This document shows positions 56,569 through 64,000 of a DNA stretch of 64,000 nt, in pieces. Position 1 is the first letter of the stretch, and every line of letters starts with the position of its first letter. The notes under the pieces are model-generated. The model saw nothing but the letters and a program-made list of their open reading frames with translations, was not told the origin of the DNA and made no database searches. The stretch spans positions 3,844,001 to 3,908,000 of the forward strand of contig NZ_CP060723.1 of assembly GCF_014395225.1 (NCBI RefSeq), given 5' to 3'. The position numbers and the translations under genes were made by a program. Source of the stretch: Pedobacter roseus (GTDB lineage Bacteria > Bacteroidota > Bacteroidia > Sphingobacteriales > Sphingobacteriaceae).

Positions 56569-57897
56569 ATGCGCTCCATTAAGTTTAACATCATTACCCT
56601 TTTAACCATACTCAGTTTAACTACTTTTGCCCAAACAAAAGTGGTTTCCAACGCTTATAATTTTGGTATTATTTTAAAAATCGAAAAATTTGCTGGCAGG
56701 GATTTTCGATATTCTTTGGAATTAAAGTCGACCGAAACAGACTCGCTTAAAAAAATTTTCATCCAAACAAGGCAGGTTATTAACGATGATGAATGGCTTG
56801 ATAACAACTTAGCGAAAGATGTGACTAAAGATACCTTGTGGCATTCTTTAAAAATCAGCAGTAAAATAAATCCAAAAGCTAAGGAAATTTGGCTCTATGC
56901 CAATTTTGAAGGTAATGGAAATTTTTTCGTAGATAATTTAAAATTCGAAATCAAAACCGAAAGTGGAGACTGGGAAGAGTTTCCTATAAAAAACGCAGAC
57001 TTTGAAAATAATGGAAATGATCCATTAAAAGGTTTCCGAACCAATGCAAATATACCGGCCGGCACTACTATAGGCTTGCGGAATAGAACAGATTCAATTG
57101 GAGGAAAAGCGTTACTGATTAAAACAACAAAAGCTTCTGTCATTCTGAAAACCAACTACGGAAACAACAAACGTGTAGGAAGATATAGCAATATCAATGG
57201 CATAAAAATCTACTACGAAACTTACGGTACTGGCGAACCTTTATTGTTGCTGCACGGTAATGGCCAGTCTATTGTAGATTTTAACAAACAAATACCCGAA
57301 TTAGCCAAGCATTATCATGTTATTGCCGTTGATACCCGAGCACATGGTAAGAGCATCGATAATGATTCCTCTAAATTAAGTTACGATATTTTTGCTTCTG
57401 ACATGAAGATTCTTTTAGATTCACTAAACCTTAAAAAAGTAAATATTTTAGGGTGGAGTGATGGAGGAAATACAGGATTGATTATGGCAATTAAATATCC
57501 TGAATATGTTGGAAAGTTGATTGTAATGGGTGCAAATCTAAATCCAACAGAAAATGCAGTTGAAAAAAGCATGCTAAATCGATTAAAAAAAGATTTAAAA
57601 ATGCTTCAGCAAAAAAATGATGCAGAATCAAAGCAAATGATAAGATTGCTTTCGATGTTATCTACAGAACCCAACATTAAGGTTGAAGAGTTACACAAAA
57701 TTGCTTCGAAAACGCTGGTGTTGGCAGGAGAACGGGATGTGATTAGAGCTGAACATACCAAGCTTATTGCAGATAATATCAAAAATTCAAAGCTGATTAT
57801 TTTTAAAAAAGAAACCCACATGGTACCCGAAGAAAATGCATCTCTTTTTAATAAAACTGTAATCGATTTTTTAAAAGAACCCGAAACAAAAAATTGA
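56569..57897 (+). CDS. exported alpha/beta hydrolase with N-terminal beta-sandwich domain
   Basis: A signal peptide ends near TTFAQT. Residues about 25-200 form a beta-rich module (FFVDNLKFEIKTESGDWEEFPIKN) like jelly-roll carbohydrate-binding folds. From about residue 205 an alpha/beta hydrolase follows, with LLLLHGNGQS, VIAVDTRAHGKS, nucleophile elbow GWSDGG (Ser297), Asp390 in AGERDVI and His417 in KETHMVPE, a complete triad. The substrate is unknown. The gene breaks the usual DUF4835-recN neighbourhood, and half of the preceding terminator is duplicated behind it. Confidence 0.85.
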   Translation: MRSIKFNIITLLTILSLTTFAQTKVVSNAYNFGIILKIEKFAGRDFRYSLELKSTETDSLKKIFIQTRQVINDDEWLDNNLAKDVTKDTLWHSLKISSKINPKAKEIWLYANFEGNGNFFVDNLKFEIKTESGDWEEFPIKNADFENNGNDPLKGFRTNANIPAGTTIGLRNRTDSIGGKALLIKTTKASVILKTNYGNNKRVGRYSNINGIKIYYETYGTGEPLLLLHGNGQSIVDFNKQIPELAKHYHVIAVDTRAHGKSIDNDSSKLSYDIFASDMKILLDSLNLKKVNILGWSDGGNTGLIMAIKYPEYVGKLIVMGANLNPTENAVEKSMLNRLKKDLKMLQQKNDAESKQMIRLLSMLSTEPNIKVEELHKIASKTLVLAGERDVIRAEHTKLIADNIKNSKLIIFKKETHMVPEENASLFNKTVIDFLKEPETKN

Positions 57898-57923
57898 TAC
57901 TAAATCTTTGTCAGCAAAAGGAT

Positions 57924-57945
57924 TTATTCTCCGCTGTTTTTGTTT
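57924..57945 (+). repeat. duplicated right half of the terminator at 56480
   Basis: TTATTCTCCGCTGTTTTTG matches 56489-56510 over 22 bases, but the left stem arm is missing, so it no longer forms the hairpin. The two copies bracket the hydrolase gene. Confidence 0.75.
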
Positions 57946-57986
57946 TGTACTGGCCTGTTGAATAAATTTTAATATTTTTGCTAAGC

Positions 57987-59639
57987 ATGCTACAAAAACT
58001 TTCTATTCGTAATTACGCATTAATTGATAGTCTTGATATCGAATTTGATAAAGGCTTAAATATCATTACAGGTGAAACCGGTGCCGGTAAATCCATCATA
58101 TTGGGTGCATTATCGCTAATCTTAGGTCAGCGGGCAGAAAGCAAATACTTTTTTAACCAGGATAAAAAATGTGTTATTGAGGGCAGTTTTGTATTGGGAG
58201 ATGAAAACCTGAAAGAACTTTTTGAAGAAAATGACCTGGATTTTTCGAACGAAAGCCTTTTACGCCGGGAAATATCCATCGATGGCAAAACCAGATCGTT
58301 TATTAACGATACGCCTGTTAATCTATCTATCCTGAAACAGATCGGCGAAAAACTGATCGATATCCATTCGCAGCATGCCACACAGGAAATTAATGATGCC
58401 GATTTTCAATTATTGATTGTTGATTCATTAGCCAATCATCAGCCTCTCCTACTTAATTACCGTAGCGGATTTAAAAAACTTAAACAGGATACTTCCTTGT
58501 TAAAAAAATTAACCGCCGAAGCCGACGAAGCCCGTAATAAACAGGATTACGAACAATTTTTGTTTAATGAACTCGAGCAGGCAAAATTACAGGAAGGCGA
58601 ACAGGAAGAACTGGAACAAGAACTGGAGCGCTTAACATACGCCGAAACCATTAAACGGGCGTTACTTACCGCTTCAGGATTAATTAACGAAAGCGAACCT
58701 TCGGCCCTTCAGATTTTAAAAGAGGCTTCGTTACAGTTACAGGGTATAGAAAAATTCGATCCGGCAATTAATGTACTTTACGAACGTTTACGCTCATCGA
58801 TCATTGAAATAAAAGACATCACCGATGAGGTTTCTGCAATAGAAGAAAATACTTTGCACAGTGCCGATCGTTTGGAAATTGTAAACCAAAGGTTAGATCT
58901 GTTTTATTCACTTCAACAAAAACACAGGCTTGCCAATAATACAGAACTGTTAGCGTTTCAAAAACAACTGGAAGAAAACCTGAATAAGCTATTGACCTCT
59001 GATGAGCACATCGAAAAATTACAGCTGGAAATCGATCAGCTTAAAAAAGAATTATTTAAACAAGCCGGTCAATTAAGCGCTAACCGTAAAAAAGCAATCA
59101 AGGTGGTAGAAGAGCAAACCAGTTCTACACTGAAAAAGGTGGGTATGCTTAATGCCAAACTGGTACTTGATCAAAAAGCATTACTTGAACTGAATAAAGA
59201 TGGGTTGGACGAAATTAACCTGCTTTTTACAGCAAATGCCGGTCAGGCCCCTGCCCCTGTAAATAAAGTAGCATCAGGTGGAGAATTATCGCGTTTAATG
59301 CTTGCTATAAAAGCCCTGCTGGCTAAACATACATCCTTACCAACCATTATTTTTGATGAGATTGATACCGGAATTTCGGGCGAAACGGCTTTAAAAGTTG
59401 GGGAGGTAATTGCAGACCTGGGCAAGAATATGCAGGTAATTTCGATTACACACCTGCCACAGATTGCCGCCAAAGGAACATCACACTACTTTGTACATAA
59501 AAATGAGGATAAAGGGAAAACCACTACCGGAATCCGCAAACTTAAACAGGAAGAACGCATTGGTGTAATTGCCGAAATGTTAAGTGGCAAAAACCCGGGC
59601 GCGTCGGCGATTGAAAATGCGAAAGAATTATTGGGTTAA
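57987..59639 (+). CDS. recN: DNA repair protein RecN
   Basis: This SMC-like ATPase acts in double-strand-break repair. The Walker A motif GETGAGKSIIL is at residues 29-39. Long coiled-coil arms fill the centre, then VASGGELSRLMLAIKALLA (signature) and TIIFDEIDTGISGETA (Walker B) near the end, followed by QVISITHLPQIAAKG. The length of 550 residues is normal. I start at the ATG 57987 (MLQKLSIRNYALI); the TTG at 57978 lies in a possible -7 element TATTTTTG. Confidence 0.96.
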   Translation: MLQKLSIRNYALIDSLDIEFDKGLNIITGETGAGKSIILGALSLILGQRAESKYFFNQDKKCVIEGSFVLGDENLKELFEENDLDFSNESLLRREISIDGKTRSFINDTPVNLSILKQIGEKLIDIHSQHATQEINDADFQLLIVDSLANHQPLLLNYRSGFKKLKQDTSLLKKLTAEADEARNKQDYEQFLFNELEQAKLQEGEQEELEQELERLTYAETIKRALLTASGLINESEPSALQILKEASLQLQGIEKFDPAINVLYERLRSSIIEIKDITDEVSAIEENTLHSADRLEIVNQRLDLFYSLQQKHRLANNTELLAFQKQLEENLNKLLTSDEHIEKLQLEIDQLKKELFKQAGQLSANRKKAIKVVEEQTSSTLKKVGMLNAKLVLDQKALLELNKDGLDEINLLFTANAGQAPAPVNKVASGGELSRLMLAIKALLAKHTSLPTIIFDEIDTGISGETALKVGEVIADLGKNMQVISITHLPQIAAKGTSHYFVHKNEDKGKTTTGIRKLKQEERIGVIAEMLSGKNPGASAIENAKELLG

Positions 59640-59662
59640 TTTATCATCCTAATGCCCCACAT

Positions 59663-59682
59663 GGTCTGTATCCTCACAGACT
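59663..59682. repeat. GGTCTGTATCCTCACAGAC hairpin repeat
   Basis: The stem GGTCTGT/ACAGACT recurs from 34417 and 34470. Here it lies 23 bases after the recN stop and may act as a weak terminator. Confidence 0.6.
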
Positions 59683-59734
59683 ATTTCGGGTTTTATTGAA
59701 ATTACTGTTAAGTAATATTTCTTTTGCACTTTTA

Positions 59735-59756
59735 ATAAACTAATAAATTAGTTTAT
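59735..59756. promoter_or_regulatory. perfect inverted repeat before the gene at 59766
   Basis: ATAAACTAAT and ATTAGTTTAT are separated by AA, nine bases before the start codon. This could be an operator. It shares the core ACTAA...TTAGT with the palindrome at 62835. Confidence 0.5.
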
Positions 59757-59765
59757 ATTTATATA

Positions 59766-61004
59766 ATGAAATCCTTATTACTTATATTGCTATTATTTAT
59801 TGGTAAATTTTGTTTGGCCCAGCAAAGTTATGTCCTTTCGGGCATGGTTAAAGATAAACATGGCGAGGCTTTACCCGGAGCTGGCGTATATGTAAGCGGT
59901 TATAAAATTGCTACAGTAACAGATAATAATGGCAAATATGCCCTTCCCTTAAAACCAGGAAACTACGACATTTTAGTACAATTAATTGGCTACAAAGCTT
60001 TAAATAAAAACGTAGTGCTTGCTGATAAAGCTGTAAAACTAGATTTTACCCTCGAAGAAAGCATCACCCAATTGGCCGAAGTAACCATTAAACCCGATCC
60101 GAACAGGGAACATTATATTGCCATGTTTAAGGGCTATTTTATTGGCACCACCCCCAATGCAGAACAATGTAAGCTCATCAATCCTAACGTATTAATTATC
60201 GATTATGATAAAGAGGAACATAAACTCACGGTAAAAACCACCGAATTTCTAATTGTAGAAAACAAGGCGCTTGGATACCGCATTAAATACCTGCTGAATA
60301 ATTTTGAATACGATAGCAAAACAAGAATCATCTATTATGAAGGTTTTCCGTATTATGAAGATTTAAAAGGATCAGCACGGCGGAAGAAAATCTGGGACCA
60401 AAAAAGAATTACCGCTTATCAGGGATCACCACAGCATTTTTTTAGATCCATTTATCACCATCGCGCCACCGAAGAGGGCTTTATCATTAATAAACTGATG
60501 ACAAAATCAAATCCGGATAAACCCTCTGACAGTATGATTAACGCCAACATTAAACGTTTAACAAAAGTACAAACAGGTTTAACCAGGCCGTTAACCATTA
60601 CCATGGGAGATTCATTAAGCTATTGGATACAAAAGAAAAACCTGCCAGGGGGAATTTCTATTTTAAGCCGCGCTCCGGTAACGCAGGATACGCTGGTGCA
60701 TGTAGAGAATCAAAGTATTAAAAGTTTCAACTTTACTGATCAACTTTATGTGATTTACACCAAAGAAAGGGAAGATCCTACTTATGCCAACCGGATCGGC
60801 CTGTCTATTGCCAGACCCTTAGATATGCCCGATTACCAGATTTCGACCATCTCATTACAGGTTGTTCCGGTATATTTTTACGAAAACGGCTCTATTTACA
60901 ACCCGCGTTCTATGCTTTATGCAGGTTACTGGGGCTGGGAAAAAATTGCCGATAGTGTACCGATGGATTATTTGCCGCCAGCCAATGTAGAAGGGAAAAA
61001 TTAA
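59766..61004 (+). CDS. exported protein with carboxypeptidase-regulatory-like domain (paralogue 1)
   Basis: A signal peptide ends near CLAQQ. Residues about 22-105 are a CarboxypepD_reg-like beta-sandwich (VLSGMVKDKHGEALPGAGVY, NYDILVQLIGYKALNKNVV). The remaining 300 residues form a conserved region shared with the gene at 61536 (TPNAEQCKLINPNVLIIDYD, FLIVENKALGYRIKYLLNNFEY, GSPQHFFRSIY, EEGFIINKLM). No catalytic motif is recognised. The domain order resembles the N-terminus of TonB-dependent receptors without plug or barrel. The cell location is probably the periplasm or outer membrane. Confidence 0.8.
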   Translation: MKSLLLILLLFIGKFCLAQQSYVLSGMVKDKHGEALPGAGVYVSGYKIATVTDNNGKYALPLKPGNYDILVQLIGYKALNKNVVLADKAVKLDFTLEESITQLAEVTIKPDPNREHYIAMFKGYFIGTTPNAEQCKLINPNVLIIDYDKEEHKLTVKTTEFLIVENKALGYRIKYLLNNFEYDSKTRIIYYEGFPYYEDLKGSARRKKIWDQKRITAYQGSPQHFFRSIYHHRATEEGFIINKLMTKSNPDKPSDSMINANIKRLTKVQTGLTRPLTITMGDSLSYWIQKKNLPGGISILSRAPVTQDTLVHVENQSIKSFNFTDQLYVIYTKEREDPTYANRIGLSIARPLDMPDYQISTISLQVVPVYFYENGSIYNPRSMLYAGYWGWEKIADSVPMDYLPPANVEGKN

Positions 61005-61104
61005 AAAAATTCAATACGGTCCAAAGAAGTATAGCATGTTATAGCGCACAGTTTTTTTAATATTTTTTTGAAAAGCAAATGCAGTTCTCTTCGGTTCAAA
61101 CAGT

Positions 61105-61300
61105 CCCGCCCTTCATTACAAATCCTCGCCCTTATGCTTCGGGCTGTGGGTTTTACACTGCGGTCGGGTTTAGCTGGCAAGGCTGGTCATACTATTGAGG
61201 GTTTTAAAACTATGCAGCACCTACCTTTGTAAATAAACCTGACAGAGCGGGCAGCCCACAGTGAAGCGCAGCGTAACGAGGACTACAAGCGATGGCGGGG
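61105..61300. repeat. large inverted repeat in the 61.0-61.5 kb gap
   Basis: The left arm (61105-61150) reads, inverted, from CCCACAGCCCGAAGC to GTAATGAAGGGCGGG. The right arm (61255-61300) runs from CCCACAGTGAAGCGC to GGACTACAAGCGATGGCGGG. Both resemble part of the 81-bp unit at 49544 (CCCACAGCGAAG to GTAATGAAAAGCGGG), so they are one dispersed family. No gene is seen in 61005-61535. Confidence 0.6.
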
Positions 61301-61535
61301 CTGCTATAGCCATGGAAAACTGACTGTCCGTTTCCAAATCGAAAGGGAGCTTACTTTTTAATTAATTTTCTTCAAATATCGTTCGCTGTGTTACCATTGA
61401 AAGAGTCCTCTAGAGAGGTCGGCAGCAATGACGATAACTTGAAGGACAAAATAACGTTTACCATCAAATGTTAAATTTGTTAAAAATCTTTTGCGTTTTT
61501 AATAAATATTGAGCCTTTTAATTACATTCGTCTCT

Positions 61536-62774
61536 ATGATTAAAAGCCTTTTAGTAGCCCTTATGCTAATCATTCTGGGTACTAATGTCAATGCTCAAAA
61601 TACTTTCTCAATTAGTGGTCTGGTTCGGGATCAAAAAGATGGTTTACCTGGCGCAAGCATTTATTTAAGTGGTTATAAAATTGCAACCGTTGCCGATAAC
61701 GACGGACGGTTTAAACTTTCCAACCTAAAACCCGGCAGTTACGATATCCTTGTGCAACTGGTTGGCTACCTCCCCTACTCTAAAAGTGTAATCATTTCTG
61801 ATAAATCGGTACAGGTAGAATTGGTTTTAAAAGAAAACGTTGCACAGCTTGATGAGGTGGTGATCAGGGCCGATCCTAACCGGCAAAAATACATTAACCA
61901 GTTTAAAGAATTTTTTATCGGCAAAACGCCAAATGCAACACAATGCAAAATCTTAAATCCGCAGGTTTTAAATGTAGATTATGATATAACCAAAAGTACA
62001 TTAACGGTTTCTACGACCGAATTTTTGGTGGTCGAAAACAAAGCTCTGGGCTACCGCCTTAAATACATGCTCGATCATTTTGAATACAATTCGAGAACCC
62101 ATATTATCTATTACTCTGGTCACCCGTTTTTTGAAGAGTTAAAAGCTTCGGCAGCTAAAAAGAAAAAATACATTGCCGCCCGTGAAGTGGCCTATTATGG
62201 TTCTTCGCAACATTTTTTCCGTTCACTTTATGCCAATAAAACAAAGGAAGAAGGTTTTATCATTAATAAAATGATCAAAATCCCCAACCCAAACCGTTAT
62301 CCACAATACATCATCAATACCAATTTAGAAAAGATTAAAGCCGTACCCGAAAAAACCGGCATCAGGCAAACTAAAGGAAAAATAGATACAGCTTTATTTT
62401 CCTTTTGGACCAAGCAACAGGAAATGCCAAAAACCATCGATAAATTTTCGAGAGCGGATGTGCTTACGGATACTTTAGTACACTACTTTAACCAGAATTT
62501 AAAATACATCAGTTATACCGATGCCTTGCTGATCCAATATACCAAAGAGAAAGAATCGCTGGCTTACTCTAAAACCGGCTTCTGGATTTTCAGGCCTTTA
62601 GATGTCCCCGAAAATGAAATCTCTGTTGCCAATTTAACCGGCGAAGGTGTCCGTTTTTACGAGAATGGTGGTATTTATGACTCACGTTCGCTACTATTCG
62701 AAGGTTATTGGGCTTACGAAAAAGTGGCCGATATGGTGCCAATGGATTATATACCGCTACCAAAGAAGGAATAA
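61536..62774 (+). CDS. exported protein with carboxypeptidase-regulatory-like domain (paralogue 2)
   Basis: This 412-residue protein is a tandem paralogue of the one at 59766, with the same layout: signal peptide ending near NVNAQN, CarboxypepD_reg-like domain (SISGLVRDQKDGLPGASIY, SYDILVQLVGYLPYSK), then TPNATQCKILNPQVLNVDYD, FLVVENKALGYRLKYMLDHFEY, SSQHFFRSLY and EEGFIINKMI. I start at ATG 61536 (MIKSLLVALM) because it begins the signal peptide; the TTG at 61509 adds unlike residues. The role is unknown. Confidence 0.8.
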   Translation: MIKSLLVALMLIILGTNVNAQNTFSISGLVRDQKDGLPGASIYLSGYKIATVADNDGRFKLSNLKPGSYDILVQLVGYLPYSKSVIISDKSVQVELVLKENVAQLDEVVIRADPNRQKYINQFKEFFIGKTPNATQCKILNPQVLNVDYDITKSTLTVSTTEFLVVENKALGYRLKYMLDHFEYNSRTHIIYYSGHPFFEELKASAAKKKKYIAAREVAYYGSSQHFFRSLYANKTKEEGFIINKMIKIPNPNRYPQYIINTNLEKIKAVPEKTGIRQTKGKIDTALFSFWTKQQEMPKTIDKFSRADVLTDTLVHYFNQNLKYISYTDALLIQYTKEKESLAYSKTGFWIFRPLDVPENEISVANLTGEGVRFYENGGIYDSRSLLFEGYWAYEKVADMVPMDYIPLPKKE

Positions 62775-62834
62775 TGGATGCAGGAAGATGTGATTTAAAC
62801 TAAAATTGTTGAAAAGTAACTTTTCCTGACACTT

Positions 62835-62861
62835 AAAATTACTAAAAATATTAGTAATTTT
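62835..62861. promoter_or_regulatory. perfect palindrome before the radical SAM gene
   Basis: AAAATTACTAA and TTAGTAATTTT form perfect 11-base arms around AAATA, five bases before the start codon. The position suggests an operator or a translation-blocking stem. Confidence 0.6.
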
Positions 62862-62866
62862 AATTT

Positions 62867-63934
62867 ATGATTGGCGAAGAAGAAAAACAGTATTTTAAAG
62901 GACGGGGCGCTCAGGTTAATCCACACAATAAGTTTTTAAAAGATGTTTACATCAAAGAACATAACGAAGGGATAGACGATTGGGAAGAAAGCGACCGCAA
63001 AACTTCCTTTATTTTCGAAAATTCAAAAACCATCGTAAATAAGGTTGATAGTCCGGATGTGGGAATGGCCTATTCGCTTAATCCCTATCAGGGCTGCGAA
63101 CATGGCTGTACTTATTGTTATGCCCGCAACTCTCACCAATATTGGGGCTACAGTGCAGGTATCGAATTTGAAAGAAAAATCATTGTAAAAAAAGACGCAC
63201 CTGAACTTTTTAAAAAATTTTTGGAGAAAAAAGGTTGGGATGCTACGACCATTTCACTCTCGGGCAATACTGACTGCTATCAACCAGCCGAAAGGAAATT
63301 TAAACTCACCCGTCAACTACTCGAAATCGCGCTGGCTTATAAACAGCCCATCGGTATGATTACCAAAAACTCTTTAATCCTCCGCGATCAGGACATTTTA
63401 CAGGAAATGGCTAAATTAAACCTCTGTATGGTTTATGTTTCCATCAATAGTTTAAATGAAGACATGCGCCAGGTAATGGAGCCGCGTACCACCACTGCCA
63501 AACAGCGCTTAAAGGTGGTAGAGGAATTGAGTAAAGCCGGCATACCCATGGGCGTAATGGTTGCACCACTCGTACCTGGCCTAAGCGACCATGAAATTCC
63601 AAAAATTTTAAAAGCCGTAGCCAATGCCGGTGCTATTAAAGCGGGTTATACCGTAGTACGGTTAAACGGAGCCATTGGCCAAATATTTGAAGATTGGCTT
63701 AGAAAAAATTTCCCCGATCGCTTTGATAAAGTCTGGCATTCGATTCAGAGTTGCCATGGAGGTAATGTAAATGACAGCCGTTTTGGCGACCGAATGCGCG
63801 GTGATGGCAATATTTCTCAGATGATCAGGGATAACTTCAGACTACACTGCCGCTTAAACGGCTTAAATGTAAAAGACATTATTTTAGATCACACTTTGTT
63901 CAAAATTCCCAGTAACCAGGTGAGTCTGTTTTAA
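62867..63934 (+). CDS. radical SAM protein, PA0069-type
   Basis: The iron-sulfur motif CEHGCTYCY (Cys77, Cys81, Cys84) marks a radical SAM enzyme. Family-like segments are SLNPYQGCEHGCTYC, SGNTDCYQPAERKFKLTRQ, IGMITKNSLILRD, MEPRTTTAKQRL and MVAPLVPGLSDHEIP. The length of 355 residues fits the PA0069 group, which resembles spore-photoproduct-lyase-like (Rv2578c) proteins. The substrate is not established. It is preceded by a palindrome and followed by only a small GGGGA/TCCCC hairpin before the window ends. Confidence 0.9.
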   Translation: MIGEEEKQYFKGRGAQVNPHNKFLKDVYIKEHNEGIDDWEESDRKTSFIFENSKTIVNKVDSPDVGMAYSLNPYQGCEHGCTYCYARNSHQYWGYSAGIEFERKIIVKKDAPELFKKFLEKKGWDATTISLSGNTDCYQPAERKFKLTRQLLEIALAYKQPIGMITKNSLILRDQDILQEMAKLNLCMVYVSINSLNEDMRQVMEPRTTTAKQRLKVVEELSKAGIPMGVMVAPLVPGLSDHEIPKILKAVANAGAIKAGYTVVRLNGAIGQIFEDWLRKNFPDRFDKVWHSIQSCHGGNVNDSRFGDRMRGDGNISQMIRDNFRLHCRLNGLNVKDIILDHTLFKIPSNQVSLF

Positions 63935-64000
63935 AATTCGGGGAGAAAAATCCCCAGCGCTCAGGACCCTTATCCAATTAGTTGGCGGCGACTTGTTATC

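Overview
The window looks like chromosomal DNA of a Bacteroidota bacterium close to Pedobacter and other Sphingobacteriaceae. Three things point there: two SusC/SusD pairs, a FecI/FecR-type sigma and anti-sigma pair, and promoters of the Bacteroidota type (TTTG, about 19 bases, TAnnTTTG). The gene order bamD-rpoZ-coaBC-DUF4835-recN is also typical of the phylum. The organism was inferred from gene content alone.

Layout. 1-3.4 kb: a TPR protein (cut by the window edge) and an outer-membrane barrel protein. 3.7-4.2 kb: an orphan gene between two copies of a hairpin-forming repeat. 4.4-30.4 kb: a large glycan-utilisation region, with susD1-susC1-fecR-sigma on the minus strand, a ROK sugar kinase, a GntR regulator, a mannose-6-phosphate-isomerase-like protein, a sugar porter, two GH92 alpha-mannosidases, a six-hairpin glycosidase, susC2-susD2 and an Endo H-like GH18 enzyme. 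30.7-34.4 kb: an HU/SPOR protein with exbB, exbD and a TonB-like gene. 34.6-42.7 kb: folC, a PafA-type phosphatase, a VOC protein, a frameshifted icmF and a PqqB-like hydrolase. 43.3-48.7 kb: an rRNA operon on the minus strand (16S, tRNA-Ile, tRNA-Ala, 23S, 5S) with three tandem promoters. 49.9-59.6 kb: bamD, rpoZ, coaBC, DUF4835, then a blaI/M56 pair and an alpha/beta hydrolase, then recN. 59.8-64 kb: two paralogous carboxypeptidase-regulatory-domain proteins and a radical SAM protein.

How the genes work together. The 10-30 kb block reads as a pathway for high-mannose N-glycans. The Endo H-like lipoprotein frees the glycan at the surface, SusC2/SusD2 import it, and exported GH92 mannosidases strip mannose. 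The MFS porter moves the sugar into the cytoplasm, the ROK kinase could phosphorylate it, and the isomerase would turn mannose-6-phosphate into fructose-6-phosphate. Two regulatory layers are visible. A palindrome TATGT-N4-ACATA lies at four promoters (gntR, the isomerase, and the divergent pair at 20.4/20.6 kb), which suggests one GntR regulon. A motif TGTAGGCAATTT lies upstream of fecR-susC1-susD1, the ROK kinase and susC2, which may be the target of the local ECF sigma factor.

Intergenic DNA is rich in dispersed palindromic repeats of several families. No CRISPR array, prophage or insertion sequence was recognised.
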